The notes under the pieces are model-generated. The model saw nothing but the letters and a program-made list of their open reading frames with translations. It had not been told where the DNA came from and ran no database searches. The position numbers and the translations under genes were made by a program. Positions 1 to 6,193 of a stretch of 6,636 nt of DNA are shown in pieces; positions within the stretch are counted from its first letter, which is position 1; every line of letters begins with the position of its first letter. The stretch covers positions 1 through 6,636 of the forward strand of contig JBEKVR010000208.1 in assembly GCA_049513815.1 (NCBI GenBank), in the 5' to 3' direction. This DNA is from Roseiarcus sp049513815. Lineage in GTDB: Bacteria; Pseudomonadota; Alphaproteobacteria; Rhizobiales; Beijerinckiaceae.

Positions 1-786
1 GGGGTTGCCCTTCAGGCTGTCGCGCCAGGCGAGCGCGTTGTAGTCCCAGGCGATCAGCACCGGAGTCGTGCCTTGGGCGACCGAGGCCGCCTTGCCGATC
101 ACCGGTACGAAATTGCCCTTCTTGTTGAGGTCGGCGAAGAAGGCGAGGCCGGCCGTCGCCGCCTTCGCGGCATCGACCGAACCGTCTCCGAGGCCTGACG
201 CATAGACCGCAGTCGTCGCCTGGTTGGAGACGCGCGGGTCGCCCGCCAGCGCCACCGACGCCTTCATCTCCGGCTTGAGGAGATCGGACCAGTCGGTCGG
301 CGATGTTTTCACGATGTCGGAATTCACGGCGAAGGTCAGCACGCCGTAGTAGTCGCCTACCCAATATCCATCGGCGTCCTTGGCCGAATCCGGGATCGTA
401 TCCCAGGTCGAGACCTTGTAGGGGGCCAGCAGGCCGTCAGCCTTGGCCGACGGGCCGAACGACAGGCCGACGTCGATCACGTCGGGGGCCTGCGGGCCCT
501 TGTTGTTCTTGTTGGCTTTGATCGCTTCGACTTCGTCGCCCGACCCGCCGTCGGGGTTGAGCTCGTTGACGGCGAGGCCGTACTTCGCCTTGAAGCTGTC
601 GATCAGGGCGCCGTAGCCGCACCAGTCGCGCGGAAGGGCGATGACGGTGAGCTGGCCCTCCTTCTTGGCGGCGGCGACGAGTTCGTCGGGCGGGGCGGCG
701 AGAGCGGGCGCGGCGCCAATGGCGAGCGCCATGGAAGCCATGGACGCGAACAATTTCAGGCGCTGCTGCATCGTTACCTTGCTCAT
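1..786 (-). CDS. ABC transporter periplasmic substrate-binding protein (3' end outside window)
   Basis: Reading the minus strand from an ATG at 786 gives 262 residues with no stop before the window edge, so the C-terminal part is missing. The product starts MSKVTMQQRLKLFASMASMA, continues through a hydrophobic stretch and ends in an APALA|APP-type cleavage site near residue 30: a standard Sec signal peptide for the periplasm. The mature part (KKEGQLTVIALPRDWCGYGA, then a PDVIDVGLSFG segment, then YYGVLTFAVNSD and PTDWSDLLKPE) matches family 1 extracellular solute-binding proteins of the Fe3+/polyamine-like group (COG1840/SBP_bac type). It would capture a ligand and pass it to an ABC permease. 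The ligand cannot be read from the sequence, and the permease and ATPase genes, if linked, lie beyond the left edge. ATG at 786 is preferred because GAGGGGGA lies 5 bases upstream. A second ATG at 771, five codons in, also has an AAGG upstream and would still leave a signal peptide. The family is secure, the substrate is not. Confidence 0.92.
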   Translation of the reverse strand, partial: MSKVTMQQRLKLFASMASMALAIGAAPALAAPPDELVAAAKKEGQLTVIALPRDWCGYGALIDSFKAKYGLAVNELNPDGGSGDEVEAIKANKNNKGPQAPDVIDVGLSFGPSAKADGLLAPYKVSTWDTIPDSAKDADGYWVGDYYGVLTFAVNSDIVKTSPTDWSDLLKPEMKASVALAGDPRVSNQATTAVYASGLGDGSVDAAKAATAGLAFFADLNKKGNFVPVIGKAASVAQGTTPVLIAWDYNALAWRDSLKGNP

Positions 787-1028
787 GACTGTCCCCCTCG
801 GCGCTTACGCCCTCGCCCGTTTCGGGCTCAACGGGGCCTAGCTCGGGCGTATGACAATGACATGTCGGCTTATGCGGCCGGACAGCAGTTTCCACCGGCG
901 GCCGGCGGAATGCAACGGCCTAGCCGCGGCGAAACCTCAGCTTGTCCGGCCGCCACGCTCAGGCCATGTTGTCGGCATAGGGCGCGGTCACGCCGCGGCC
1001 CGGGGTTCATTCGGTCGATTTCGCAGAA
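787..1028. other. Divergent intergenic region between the solute-binding protein and AsmA genes
   Basis: These 242 bases must hold the control regions of both flanking genes, which diverge. No convincing protein or RNA gene is seen. On the plus strand the best promoter-like pair is TTGTCC (942-947), a 17-bp spacer, then CATGTT (965-970), about 60 bases ahead of the AsmA start; this is weak. On the minus strand TTGTCA (857-852) resembles a -35 box but no good -10 lies at the right distance. A perfect 8-bp palindrome, GACATGTC, sits at 859-866 next to that element and could be part of an operator, although 8 bp alone is not significant. A small hairpin, GCCCG-TTT-CGGGC (815-827), would fall in the leader of the minus-strand gene. 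Confidence 0.4.
791..799 (-). promoter_or_regulatory. Ribosome binding site of the solute-binding protein gene
   Basis: On the minus strand the bases just before the ATG at 786 read GAGGGGGACAGTC. The purine run is a good Shine-Dalgarno match at a normal distance and supports this start over the second ATG at 771. Confidence 0.55.
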
Positions 1029-4000
1029 GTGCGCCAATTTCTCACGTTCATCGCCGTTCTCCTGATCCTGGCGCTGACGGCGGCGCTGGTCGCGCCGCTA
1101 TTCATTGATTGGTCCCGCCATCGCGGGCAGATCGAGGCGGAGCTCAGTGCGGTCGTCGGCGCGCCGGTCATCGTCGCTGGTCCGATCGACATCCGATTCC
1201 TGCCGACCCCTTATCTCCTGCTCAAGGATGTGATGATCGCCGCCGCCCCTGGCGGCCCCGCCGCTTTGGTGTGCAAGTCGCTCCAACTCGAGGTGGCGCT
1301 CGCCAGCCTGCCGAGCGGCGGCGTGCGGTTTACCCTTGCCCGCGTCGATCATCCCGCCCTGACGCTCGTGCGCCGCGCTGACGGCGCCGTCGATCTGCCG
1401 CGCTGGCGCCTTCAGGTCGCCGGAGGCCGCATCGCGCTCGACCGCCTCGTCGTCGAAGGGGGACGCCTCACCCTGACCGGCGGCGACCAAAAGCCGCTCG
1501 ACGTCGCTCTCGATCTCGACGCTTCGGCCGCATCGCTCGCTGGGCCGTTCCGCGGTTCGGGGCGGATCGAAGCGCCAGGTCTGGGCGCGGCGGCGATCAC
1601 GTTCGCCAGCGGAGCGGCGGCCGACGGGGCGTTGCCGCTCAAGCTGGAGGCGATGCGCGACGGCGGCCCGAACCTGATTTTCGACGGCGCCGTGACGATG
1701 GGTCCGGGCGCAGAAGGCGGCGCCGCGCTCGCCTATGCCGGCGCCGCGACCGCGAACGGTGCGATCGCGACCAGCGACTCCGGGCCGCCGACGCCGTGGC
1801 GCGCCTCCGCGACGCTGAACGGCGACCTCGACGCCGCCTCGGCGCAGAACCTCGTCTTGCGCTTCGGTCCGGACGAACGAGCGCTCGAAACGCGCGGGTC
1901 GGCGCGTCTTTACGGCGGGAAATCGCCGCGGCTGTGGGTCGATTTCGACTCCAAGCAGCTCGATTTCGACGCCTTACTGCGCGGCAAGGACGAAGATGCG
2001 GCGCCGCCGGCGCGCGCTTTCGCAATTCTGGCGCGGCTTGTCGCGCCGCTGCAGCGTGGCGAGGGAGCGGCCCTGGCGATCGACGCTGCGTTCACCGCCC
2101 AGACGGCGATCGTCGGCGCGCAAACCATCGGCGACATTGATTTGCGCGCGACCGCTTCGGCCGGCGCGCCGCTTTCCGGCACGCTCGCGCTCAATCTGCC
2201 CGGCGACGCCTCTGTGCGGCTTTCAGGCGGGCTCGAATTCGGCGCGGCGCAGGGCTTCAAGGGGGCGTTGCAGGCCCGGCTCGGCGACATCGCGCAGTTG
2301 CGCGCCTGGGCGACGCGTGGCGAGCCCGACTGGGCGAGCCGCTTCGGCGCGCTGAGCGAGGCGATGCCCTATCGCACCGCCTCAGCGAGCGGAGAGGTCG
2401 AGATTTCGGCTGTCGCGTTCTCGGCTCGCGACCTCGATCTGACGCTGGATCGTTCGACGCTCACCGGCGCGATCGCCTACACGGCGCCGGTCGCCAACGA
2501 ACGAGCGCGCCTGTTTGCGGACTTGAGGAGCGACGCGCTCGATGTCGACGCGTTGCCCGATCTCAACGCCAGCGCCGGGCTGATTGGCGACGCCGATTTG
2601 TCGCTGGCGCTGGAGGCGACGAAGCTGCGGGTCGGACGACCTCGCGACGCCGGGTTCGAAGGCGGCTCGCTGGCGCTCAAACTGACCAAGACCGGCGACG
2701 ATTTCTCGCTGGAGAAGTTTTCGCTTTCCGGGCTCGGCGGCGCCTCGGTCGAGGCGAGCGCCGCCCTCGGGCCAAAGGGGCGCTCGCTGCAGGTCACCCT
2801 CGACGCCGAAAAGCTGGACGACGTCGCAACGCTGGTCGGCCGCGTCGCGCCGGGCGTCCCGAGCCGCTGGCTCGCCGCGCGCGCCGGAGCGCTTTCGCCG
2901 GCCAAGGCGACGCTCCAGGCGTGGTCGACCGACCCGAACGCTCCCGAGCTCGATTCGATCAAGGCCGAAGGCGTGGCCGGCGGCGCCCAATTCAACGTTG
3001 CGGCCAAGCGGTCGGGCGACGCGGCGGACGTCAATTTCAGCCTCGACGCCAGCGACGGGTCGGCGTTGATGCGTCAACTCGGCGTCGCCGCGACGGCGAG
3101 CGGCGGCGGCAAAGCCCATCTCGAAGGGTCGGCCAAGGGCCGCTGGGACCTCGGATTCGATACGCTGGCTTCGGGGACGCTGTCTGGCGCCGATTTCACC
3201 TGGCGCGGTCGCCTCCGGCCGACGGCCGACGCTGGCGAAGCGTCGCTGTTCGGGTCGGCGACGCTTAGAGCCGGCGACGTCTCGGGCTTGCTTGCCGCGC
3301 TCGGCGTCGCCAAGTCTGGCGGAGTCGCTGCGACGGTCGATCTTTCGGCCGACTTTGCCTTGCGCGGCGACCAGCTCGCGCTGCCGCGGCTGAGCGGAAA
3401 CGTGGCGGGATCGAAAGTCGACGGGAAGCTGACCTGGCGGCTGGCCGCGGCCGAGGCGGTCGATCCGGACGTCGCGTTGGCGCAGTCGATCGCCGGCGAA
3501 ACGTCGGACTCGAAGGCGGAAATCGGCGGCGATCTGTCGCTCGACCGCGCCAACCTCGCCACCTTGTTCGGCCTGATGCTCGGCGCGCCGCAACCGCGCG
3601 CCGTCGATGCGGCCTTCGCGCCGGCGAGCCTCGACCCACCGCCGCTTGACCTCAGTCTGCGCATCGGCGCGCTCGATTTCGGCGCCGGCCAGACGGCGCG
3701 CAGAGCGAGCGCGCGACTGCGCATGGACCGTGGTCGGCTCGACCTCGACGACGTTGCGATGGATCTCGCCGGCGCGCACGCGGCCGGCCGTCTGACGCTC
3801 AGACGCGACTCGGCGCTGGCCGCCGTGACCGGCGAAGCGTCGGTCGAGCCGGTCGCCGTCGATCAGCCGGCGTTGCGCGGCCGCATCGGCGGCGAGCTGA
3901 CGTTCGCCGGTTCCGGCGACAGTCTCGGCGCGCTGATTGGCGGGCTGGCGGGGGAGGGCAGGATCGAATTGCGCGGCGCTTCAACGCCGCATCTCGATCC

Positions 4001-4880
4001 CGGCGCGCTGACCCGCGTGATGGCGCGGGCGCAGTCGGGCGACATCGGCATCGACGAAACCAATGTCGGCTACAACCTGGGGCTGGAACTCGACCGCGCT
4101 GGGCTGCCGCTGCCGGACGGCGCGGCGTCGGCGACGCTCAGCGCCGGCGTCATCCATGTCGGGCCGCTAGCAATCAGTCGCGCCGGCGGTTCGGCGACGA
4201 TGAGCGCCGCTTTCGATCTGCGCGCGCAGAGCCTAGCGCTCGACGTCGCTTTCGCCGAGGCGCGCGGCGGCAAGTTCTGGGTTGGCGCGCCGCCGGCGGT
4301 CGACGTTTCGCTGACCGGCGCGCTCGCCGCGCCGGCGCGCCGCATCGACGCGTCGCCGCTCGCCGCGGGCCTGGCGGCGCAGGCGATCGGGCGCGACACC
4401 GACCGCATCTCGGCGCTTGAAGCCGACATCCGCGAGCGGGCGTGGTTCAACCGCCGCCTCAAGGCGGAGAGGTACATGCGTCAGCGCGAGGCGGAACTCG
4501 CGGCCTTCGCGGCCGAGCAGGCGCGGCAGAAGGCGGAGGACGATCGCAGGAAGGCGGAGGACGACCGCAGGAAGGCGGAGGACGACCGCAGGAAGGCGGA
4601 GGCGGATCGCAAACGCGCCGAAGAAGACGCGGCCGCGAACGCGCAGCGGTCGAATCCGCCCGCTGACGTCGTCAAGCCCGAGTTGCCGCCGAATCCGCCA
4701 GCCGACGCGCTCACGAACGGGCCGCCGCCGAAACCGCCCGCCGACACAGCCGCCAGCGCGCCGCCGGCGAATCCGCCCGCTGACGCGGCGAAGCCCGCGC
4801 CGCCGCCCGCCAATCCGCCGACGCCAGCGCCACGGCCGAAGGCCGAGGCGATCGATCCGACCGCAACCGGTTTCTACTGA
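1029..4880 (+). CDS. AsmA family protein with repeat-built charged and proline-rich C-terminal tail
   Basis: A 1283-residue product starting at GTG 1029. This is the only usable start after the in-frame TAG at 978-980; the ribosome binding site is poor. Residues about 4-26 form one hydrophobic segment (FLTFIAVLLILALTAALVAP), followed by FIDWSRHRGQIEAELSAVVG and GPIDIRFLPTPYLLLKDV, the typical AsmA N-terminus: an inner-membrane anchor, then a very long beta-rich periplasmic body. An AsmA_2-like C-terminal region lies at about 900-1110 (LRGRIGGELTFAGSGDSLGA, then GEGRIELRGASTPHLDPGAL). Family members (AsmA, TamB, YhdP relatives) act in outer-membrane assembly and are thought to carry phospholipid between membranes; that role here is inferred. 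After the body comes a predicted helix (about 1129-1206) containing four KAEDDRR-like heptads, then a disordered proline/alanine-rich tail (1209-1283) built from [N/K]PPAD repeats. The gene stands alone on its strand and overlaps the convergent RHH gene by 7 bp. AsmA membership is secure; the tail's role is unknown. Confidence 0.93.
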   Translation: MRQFLTFIAVLLILALTAALVAPLFIDWSRHRGQIEAELSAVVGAPVIVAGPIDIRFLPTPYLLLKDVMIAAAPGGPAALVCKSLQLEVALASLPSGGVRFTLARVDHPALTLVRRADGAVDLPRWRLQVAGGRIALDRLVVEGGRLTLTGGDQKPLDVALDLDASAASLAGPFRGSGRIEAPGLGAAAITFASGAAADGALPLKLEAMRDGGPNLIFDGAVTMGPGAEGGAALAYAGAATANGAIATSDSGPPTPWRASATLNGDLDAASAQNLVLRFGPDERALETRGSARLYGGKSPRLWVDFDSKQLDFDALLRGKDEDAAPPARAFAILARLVAPLQRGEGAALAIDAAFTAQTAIVGAQTIGDIDLRATASAGAPLSGTLALNLPGDASVRLSGGLEFGAAQGFKGALQARLGDIAQLRAWATRGEPDWASRFGALSEAMPYRTASASGEVEISAVAFSARDLDLTLDRSTLTGAIAYTAPVANERARLFADLRSDALDVDALPDLNASAGLIGDADLSLALEATKLRVGRPRDAGFEGGSLALKLTKTGDDFSLEKFSLSGLGGASVEASAALGPKGRSLQVTLDAEKLDDVATLVGRVAPGVPSRWLAARAGALSPAKATLQAWSTDPNAPELDSIKAEGVAGGAQFNVAAKRSGDAADVNFSLDASDGSALMRQLGVAATASGGGKAHLEGSAKGRWDLGFDTLASGTLSGADFTWRGRLRPTADAGEASLFGSATLRAGDVSGLLAALGVAKSGGVAATVDLSADFALRGDQLALPRLSGNVAGSKVDGKLTWRLAAAEAVDPDVALAQSIAGETSDSKAEIGGDLSLDRANLATLFGLMLGAPQPRAVDAAFAPASLDPPPLDLSLRIGALDFGAGQTARRASARLRMDRGRLDLDDVAMDLAGAHAAGRLTLRRDSALAAVTGEASVEPVAVDQPALRGRIGGELTFAGSGDSLGALIGGLAGEGRIELRGASTPHLDPGALTRVMARAQSGDIGIDETNVGYNLGLELDRAGLPLPDGAASATLSAGVIHVGPLAISRAGGSATMSAAFDLRAQSLALDVAFAEARGGKFWVGAPPAVDVSLTGALAAPARRIDASPLAAGLAAQAIGRDTDRISALEADIRERAWFNRRLKAERYMRQREAELAAFAAEQARQKAEDDRRKAEDDRRKAEDDRRKAEADRKRAEEDAAANAQRSNPPADVVKPELPPNPPADALTNGPPPKPPADTAASAPPANPPADAAKPAPPPANPPTPAPRPKAEAIDPTATGFY
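4530..4613 (+). repeat. Four tandem 21-bp units inside the AsmA gene (KAEDDRR heptads)
   Basis: Units lie at 4530-4550, 4551-4571, 4572-4592 and 4593-4613. Units two and three are identical, unit one differs by one base (cgatcg against cgaccg), and unit four has diverged. They encode KAEDDRR three times and then KAEADRK (residues 1168-1195). The unit is a whole number of codons, so copy-number change would keep the frame. Alternating acidic and basic residues predict a long, stable, highly charged single helix or coiled coil. The near identity of the units points to recent slippage or unequal crossing-over. Confidence 0.95.
4653..4838 (+). repeat. Degenerate 39-bp (13-residue) proline-rich repeats in the AsmA tail
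   Basis: Units begin at 4653, 4692, 4731, 4770 and 4812. Each starts with NPP or KPP, the first four continue as AD, and most end in PPP or PPA. The first three are exactly 13 residues, the fourth is 14, and the fifth is truncated (NPPTPAPRP). Unlike the upstream 21-bp array these units have diverged at the DNA level, so they are older or under selection for composition only. The product would be an extended, disordered proline/alanine-rich linker ending the protein. Confidence 0.88.
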
Positions 4881-5107
4881 GGCGCGTTTTCGAGCACGTA
4901 GACGCGGATCGCCGAGGACAGGTTGGCGCCATCGCGCGCCGCGTCGATCTCGGCGATCATGGCGCCGACCGAGCGGCGTCGCGCCGCCGCCAGCGCCTTG
5001 AGACGGCGCCAGAACGCGTCTTCAAGCGACACGCTGGTGCGATGGCCGGCGATGGTCAGCGAACGTTTGACGATCGCCGTGCGCGGCGTCGTCGCCTCGG
5101 CGCTCAT
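4874..5107 (-). CDS. Ribbon-helix-helix (RHH_4-type) domain protein
   Basis: A 77-residue basic protein. After a short variable N-terminus (1-13) comes KRSLTIAGHRTSVSLE (14-29), which fits the DNA-contacting beta strand of a ribbon-helix-helix fold, then helix A (DAFWRRLKALAAAR, 30-43), helix B (SVGAMIAEIDAAR, 46-58) and the closing NLSSAIRVYVLENA (62-75). This pattern is that of the small alphaproteobacterial RHH_4 family and spans the usual domain length, so the gene is complete. Such proteins are presumed dimeric DNA-binding regulators, but I know of no assigned target. It is last in the sspB block. Its ATG overlaps the upstream TGA as ATGA, with GAGGAG just before it, suggesting translational coupling. 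Its TAG stop lies inside the end of the convergent AsmA gene. Confidence 0.9.
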   Translation of the reverse strand: MSAEATTPRTAIVKRSLTIAGHRTSVSLEDAFWRRLKALAAARRRSVGAMIAEIDAARDGANLSSAIRVYVLENAPQ

Positions 5108-5313
5108 GGCTCCTCGCCGTTCGGGTCGCGGCGATGGCCTTCGAGCGTGCGCTCAGCGCGTTCGCGTTCGGCGCGCGCTTCGCGCTTGGCCGCCTTGCCG
5201 ACGCCGTGGGCGAGGCGATTGGCCGCAGCCGTCGCGTCGTCCTGGTCGCGGCGGCGCTGCTTGCGGGCGCGGCGGAGGTTGACGATCTCGCCCAAGCCGA
5301 AGCCCTGATTCAC
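5104..5313 (-). CDS. DUF4169 family small basic protein
   Basis: A 69-residue, strongly charged protein containing EIVNLRRARKQRRRDQDD, an alanine-rich middle (ATAAANRLAHGVGKAAKRE) and a C-terminal ERAERTLEGHRRD. The EIVNLRRARK start, the G-x-x-K spacing and the LEGHR end are the hallmarks of DUF4169, a family of unknown function common in alphaproteobacteria and often next to sspB. It is probably a mostly helical cytoplasmic protein. Taken from GTG 5313 it overlaps the sspB stop by 4 bp (GTGA). An in-frame TTG at 5295 would give MGEIVNLRR, closer to the usual family N-terminus, and has AGGG seven bases upstream, so the true product may be 63 residues. The stop overlaps the RHH start (ATGA). 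Family assignment is good; the start is uncertain. Confidence 0.86.
   Translation of the reverse strand: MNQGFGLGEIVNLRRARKQRRRDQDDATAAANRLAHGVGKAAKREARAERERAERTLEGHRRDPNGEEP
5296..5307 (-). promoter_or_regulatory. Shine-Dalgarno-like AGGG that favours an internal TTG start for DUF4169
   Basis: On the minus strand the bases before TTG 5295 read CAGGGCTTCGGC, placing AGGG seven bases from the codon. The GTG at 5313 is preceded only by CACAAGAA, a poor match. The site therefore bears on which start is used; coupling to sspB translation could serve either one. Confidence 0.4.
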
Positions 5314-5879
5314 TTCTTGTGGCGGAACGCGTCGATCGAAACGACCTTCGCCGGTTCGGCTTCGCGCGGCCGCTCCGCTTTCTTCGCCGCCGCTTCGCCC
5401 GACTTGGCGGACGCGGCTGCGCCAGCTTTCGCCGGCGCGGCGGGCGGCGGCGCAGCGGCGCTTGGATCGGTCTTACGCGCGGCCTCGCGCGGCGGCGCGG
5501 GCGCCTTGGCGGACTCCGTGGCGGCGCGCGGCTCGAGCTTGAAGCCGAAGGGAACCGACGGGTCGCTGAAGCCGGTGATGGAATCGAACGGAATCGTCAA
5601 CCGCTCAGGCTTGCGCGAGAAGTTGAGGCTGACCGCAAAAGCGTCGTTGGTCACTTCGAGGTCCCAGAACTCGTGCTGCAGGATGATCGCCATTTCGTCG
5701 GGATAGCGCTGCAGCACCGCCGGCGGGATGACCACGCCCGGCGCCTGGGTCTTGAACGCGATGTTGAAATGATGCTCGCCCGGCAGGCCGCTGCGCGCCG
5801 CGTCGCCAAGCACCTTGCGCACCACCGAGCGCAGCGCCTCCTGAACCAGCAGGTCGTAACGGATGTAGTCGGTTGGCAT
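5310..5879 (-). CDS. sspB: SspB, alphaproteobacterial ClpXP adaptor for ssrA-tagged proteins
   Basis: A 189-residue product. Residues 1-118 form the SspB substrate-binding domain: DYIRYDLLVQEALRSVVRKV (4-23), GLPGEHHFNIAFKT, the diagnostic RYPDEMAIILQHEFWDLEV, then KPERLTIPFDSITGFSDPSV. Next come an alanine/proline/lysine-rich disordered linker (about 119-176) and the C-terminal peptide KVVSIDAFRHKK (178-189). This is the normal plan: a dimeric domain grips the AANDN part of the ssrA tag, and a flexible linker ends in a short motif that docks on the ClpX N-domain (inferred for this protein). SspB speeds delivery of proteins tagged at stalled ribosomes to ClpXP in the cytoplasm. The tmRNA gene that makes the tag lies immediately upstream on the same strand, and the tag it encodes carries the ANDNY core this family recognises. 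ATG 5879 fits the family N-terminus; the ribosome site (GCGGA) is weak. The stop overlaps the next start as GTGA. Confidence 0.95.
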   Translation of the reverse strand: MPTDYIRYDLLVQEALRSVVRKVLGDAARSGLPGEHHFNIAFKTQAPGVVIPPAVLQRYPDEMAIILQHEFWDLEVTNDAFAVSLNFSRKPERLTIPFDSITGFSDPSVPFGFKLEPRAATESAKAPAPPREAARKTDPSAAAPPPAAPAKAGAAASAKSGEAAAKKAERPREAEPAKVVSIDAFRHKK

Positions 5880-5909
5880 GGAAATCCGCAGTGGAAAACC
5901 TTGCCGCGA

Positions 5910-5938
5910 AGGCTAGCCGAGACCCCCGTTAATGGCAA
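5910..5938 (-). promoter_or_regulatory. Possible sigma-70-type promoter for sspB
   Basis: On the minus strand TTGCCA (5938-5933) and TAGCCT (5915-5910) are separated by 17 bp. A start site near 5903 would leave a leader of roughly 24 bases before the sspB ATG. The -35 matches consensus at 5 of 6 positions; the -10 is poor. It would let sspB be transcribed independently of ssrA. Read-through from the tmRNA gene is the alternative. Confidence 0.35.
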
Positions 5939-5959
5939 ATGCGCGTGCGCGGAGAAAGT

Positions 5960-5985
5960 GGAGGCTTCTGTTGCCGGGCGCCTCC
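5960..5985 (-). terminator. Terminal stem-loop of the ssrA transcript
   Basis: GGAGGC (5985-5980) pairs with GCCTCC (5965-5960) around a 14-base loop, followed by ACTTTCT. The T tract is short, so this may be a weak terminator, or mainly the last structural helix of the coding piece with some read-through into sspB. Confidence 0.45.
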
Positions 5986-6034
5986 GAACCCCGCCTAAAG
6001 GAGCAAACCCTTAGGGCTTGAATCCCAGTACCAG

Positions 6035-6051
6035 CGCTGCATTACGCAGCG
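6035..6051 (-). other. Hairpin holding the tag stop codon
   Basis: CGCTGC (6051-6046) pairs with GCAGCG (6040-6035), leaving the five-base loop GTAAT that contains the TAA stop. A helix around the tag stop codon is standard tmRNA architecture. Confidence 0.8.
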
Positions 6052-6080
6052 AGGGCCACCGGAGCATAGTTGTCATTCGC
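6042..6080 (-). other. tmRNA proteolysis tag reading frame: ANDNYAPVALAA, stop TAA
   Basis: Twelve codons, GCG AAT GAC AAC TAT GCT CCG GTG GCC CTC GCT GCG, then TAA. With the alanine carried by the tmRNA itself the added tag is A-ANDNYAPVALAA. The AANDNY start suits SspB binding, and the hydrophobic ALAA end is the kind of C-terminus ClpX recognises. UAGUU precedes the resume codon, matching the UAG-containing signal known upstream of resume codons. Confidence 0.95.
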
Positions 6081-6165
6081 AACTATAGGTTTGACCCGAT
6101 AACGGCGGTATCATGCCGAGCGAAAGCGCGTCCTTTACATCCCCCGTCGAACCTATTTCGCCCCC

Positions 6166-6193
6166 GCCGAAACCCGCCTTTGCGGCGGGCTTG
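6166..6193 (-). other. Intervening segment excised between tmRNA pieces
   Basis: These 28 nt lie between the acceptor 3' end and the coding-piece 5' end. They form a hairpin, AAGCCCGCC (6192-6184) against GGCGGGTTT (6178-6170) with loop GCAAA, which caps the acceptor stem in the precursor. By analogy with characterised permuted tmRNAs, RNase P would cut at the 5' end of the coding piece and 3' processing would trim the acceptor end, removing this loop. Confidence 0.75.

Larger units (their letters stand above)
5960..6165 (-). ncRNA. ssrA: tmRNA coding piece carrying the tag reading frame
   Basis: It runs from GGGGGCG (6165-6159), through the TTCGACGGGG signature and a GATA...TATC hairpin at 6113-6099 in the pseudoknot-1 position, to the tag frame (6080-6042). 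It continues through CAAGCCC-TAA-GGGTTTG (6020-6004) to a final stem-loop with GGCAACAGAAGCC in its loop and 3' arm. That last segment resembles the conserved 3' end of alphaproteobacterial coding pieces as I remember it. The exact 3' end is uncertain by several bases. Confidence 0.8.

Noticed and set aside
437..895. 152-codon minus-strand frame overlapping the start of the solute-binding protein gene
   Set aside because: Out of frame with the signal-peptide-bearing gene on the same strand, arginine-rich, no domain.
1109..2355. Several plus-strand frames inside the AsmA gene
   Set aside because: Frame-shifted shadows rich in arginine and proline. They do not indicate a frameshift, since the AsmA frame is open throughout.
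2382..3779. 465-codon open frame on the minus strand inside the AsmA gene
   Set aside because: It is arginine-rich with no recognisable domain and lies wholly antisense to a well-supported coding sequence. Long antisense frames are expected in GC-rich DNA with strong third-position bias.
4530..4838. Repeat clusters considered as a CRISPR array or intergenic repeat element
   Set aside because: Units are directly adjacent, whole-codon in length and in frame within one coding sequence, with no spacers.
5134..5706. 190-codon plus-strand frame opposite sspB and DUF4169
   Set aside because: Alanine/glycine-rich mirror of real minus-strand genes, with no family resemblance or start context.
5319..6014. 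231-codon plus-strand frame across sspB into the tmRNA gene
   Set aside because: Arginine-rich composition and position antisense to SspB and ssrA mark it as a shadow frame.
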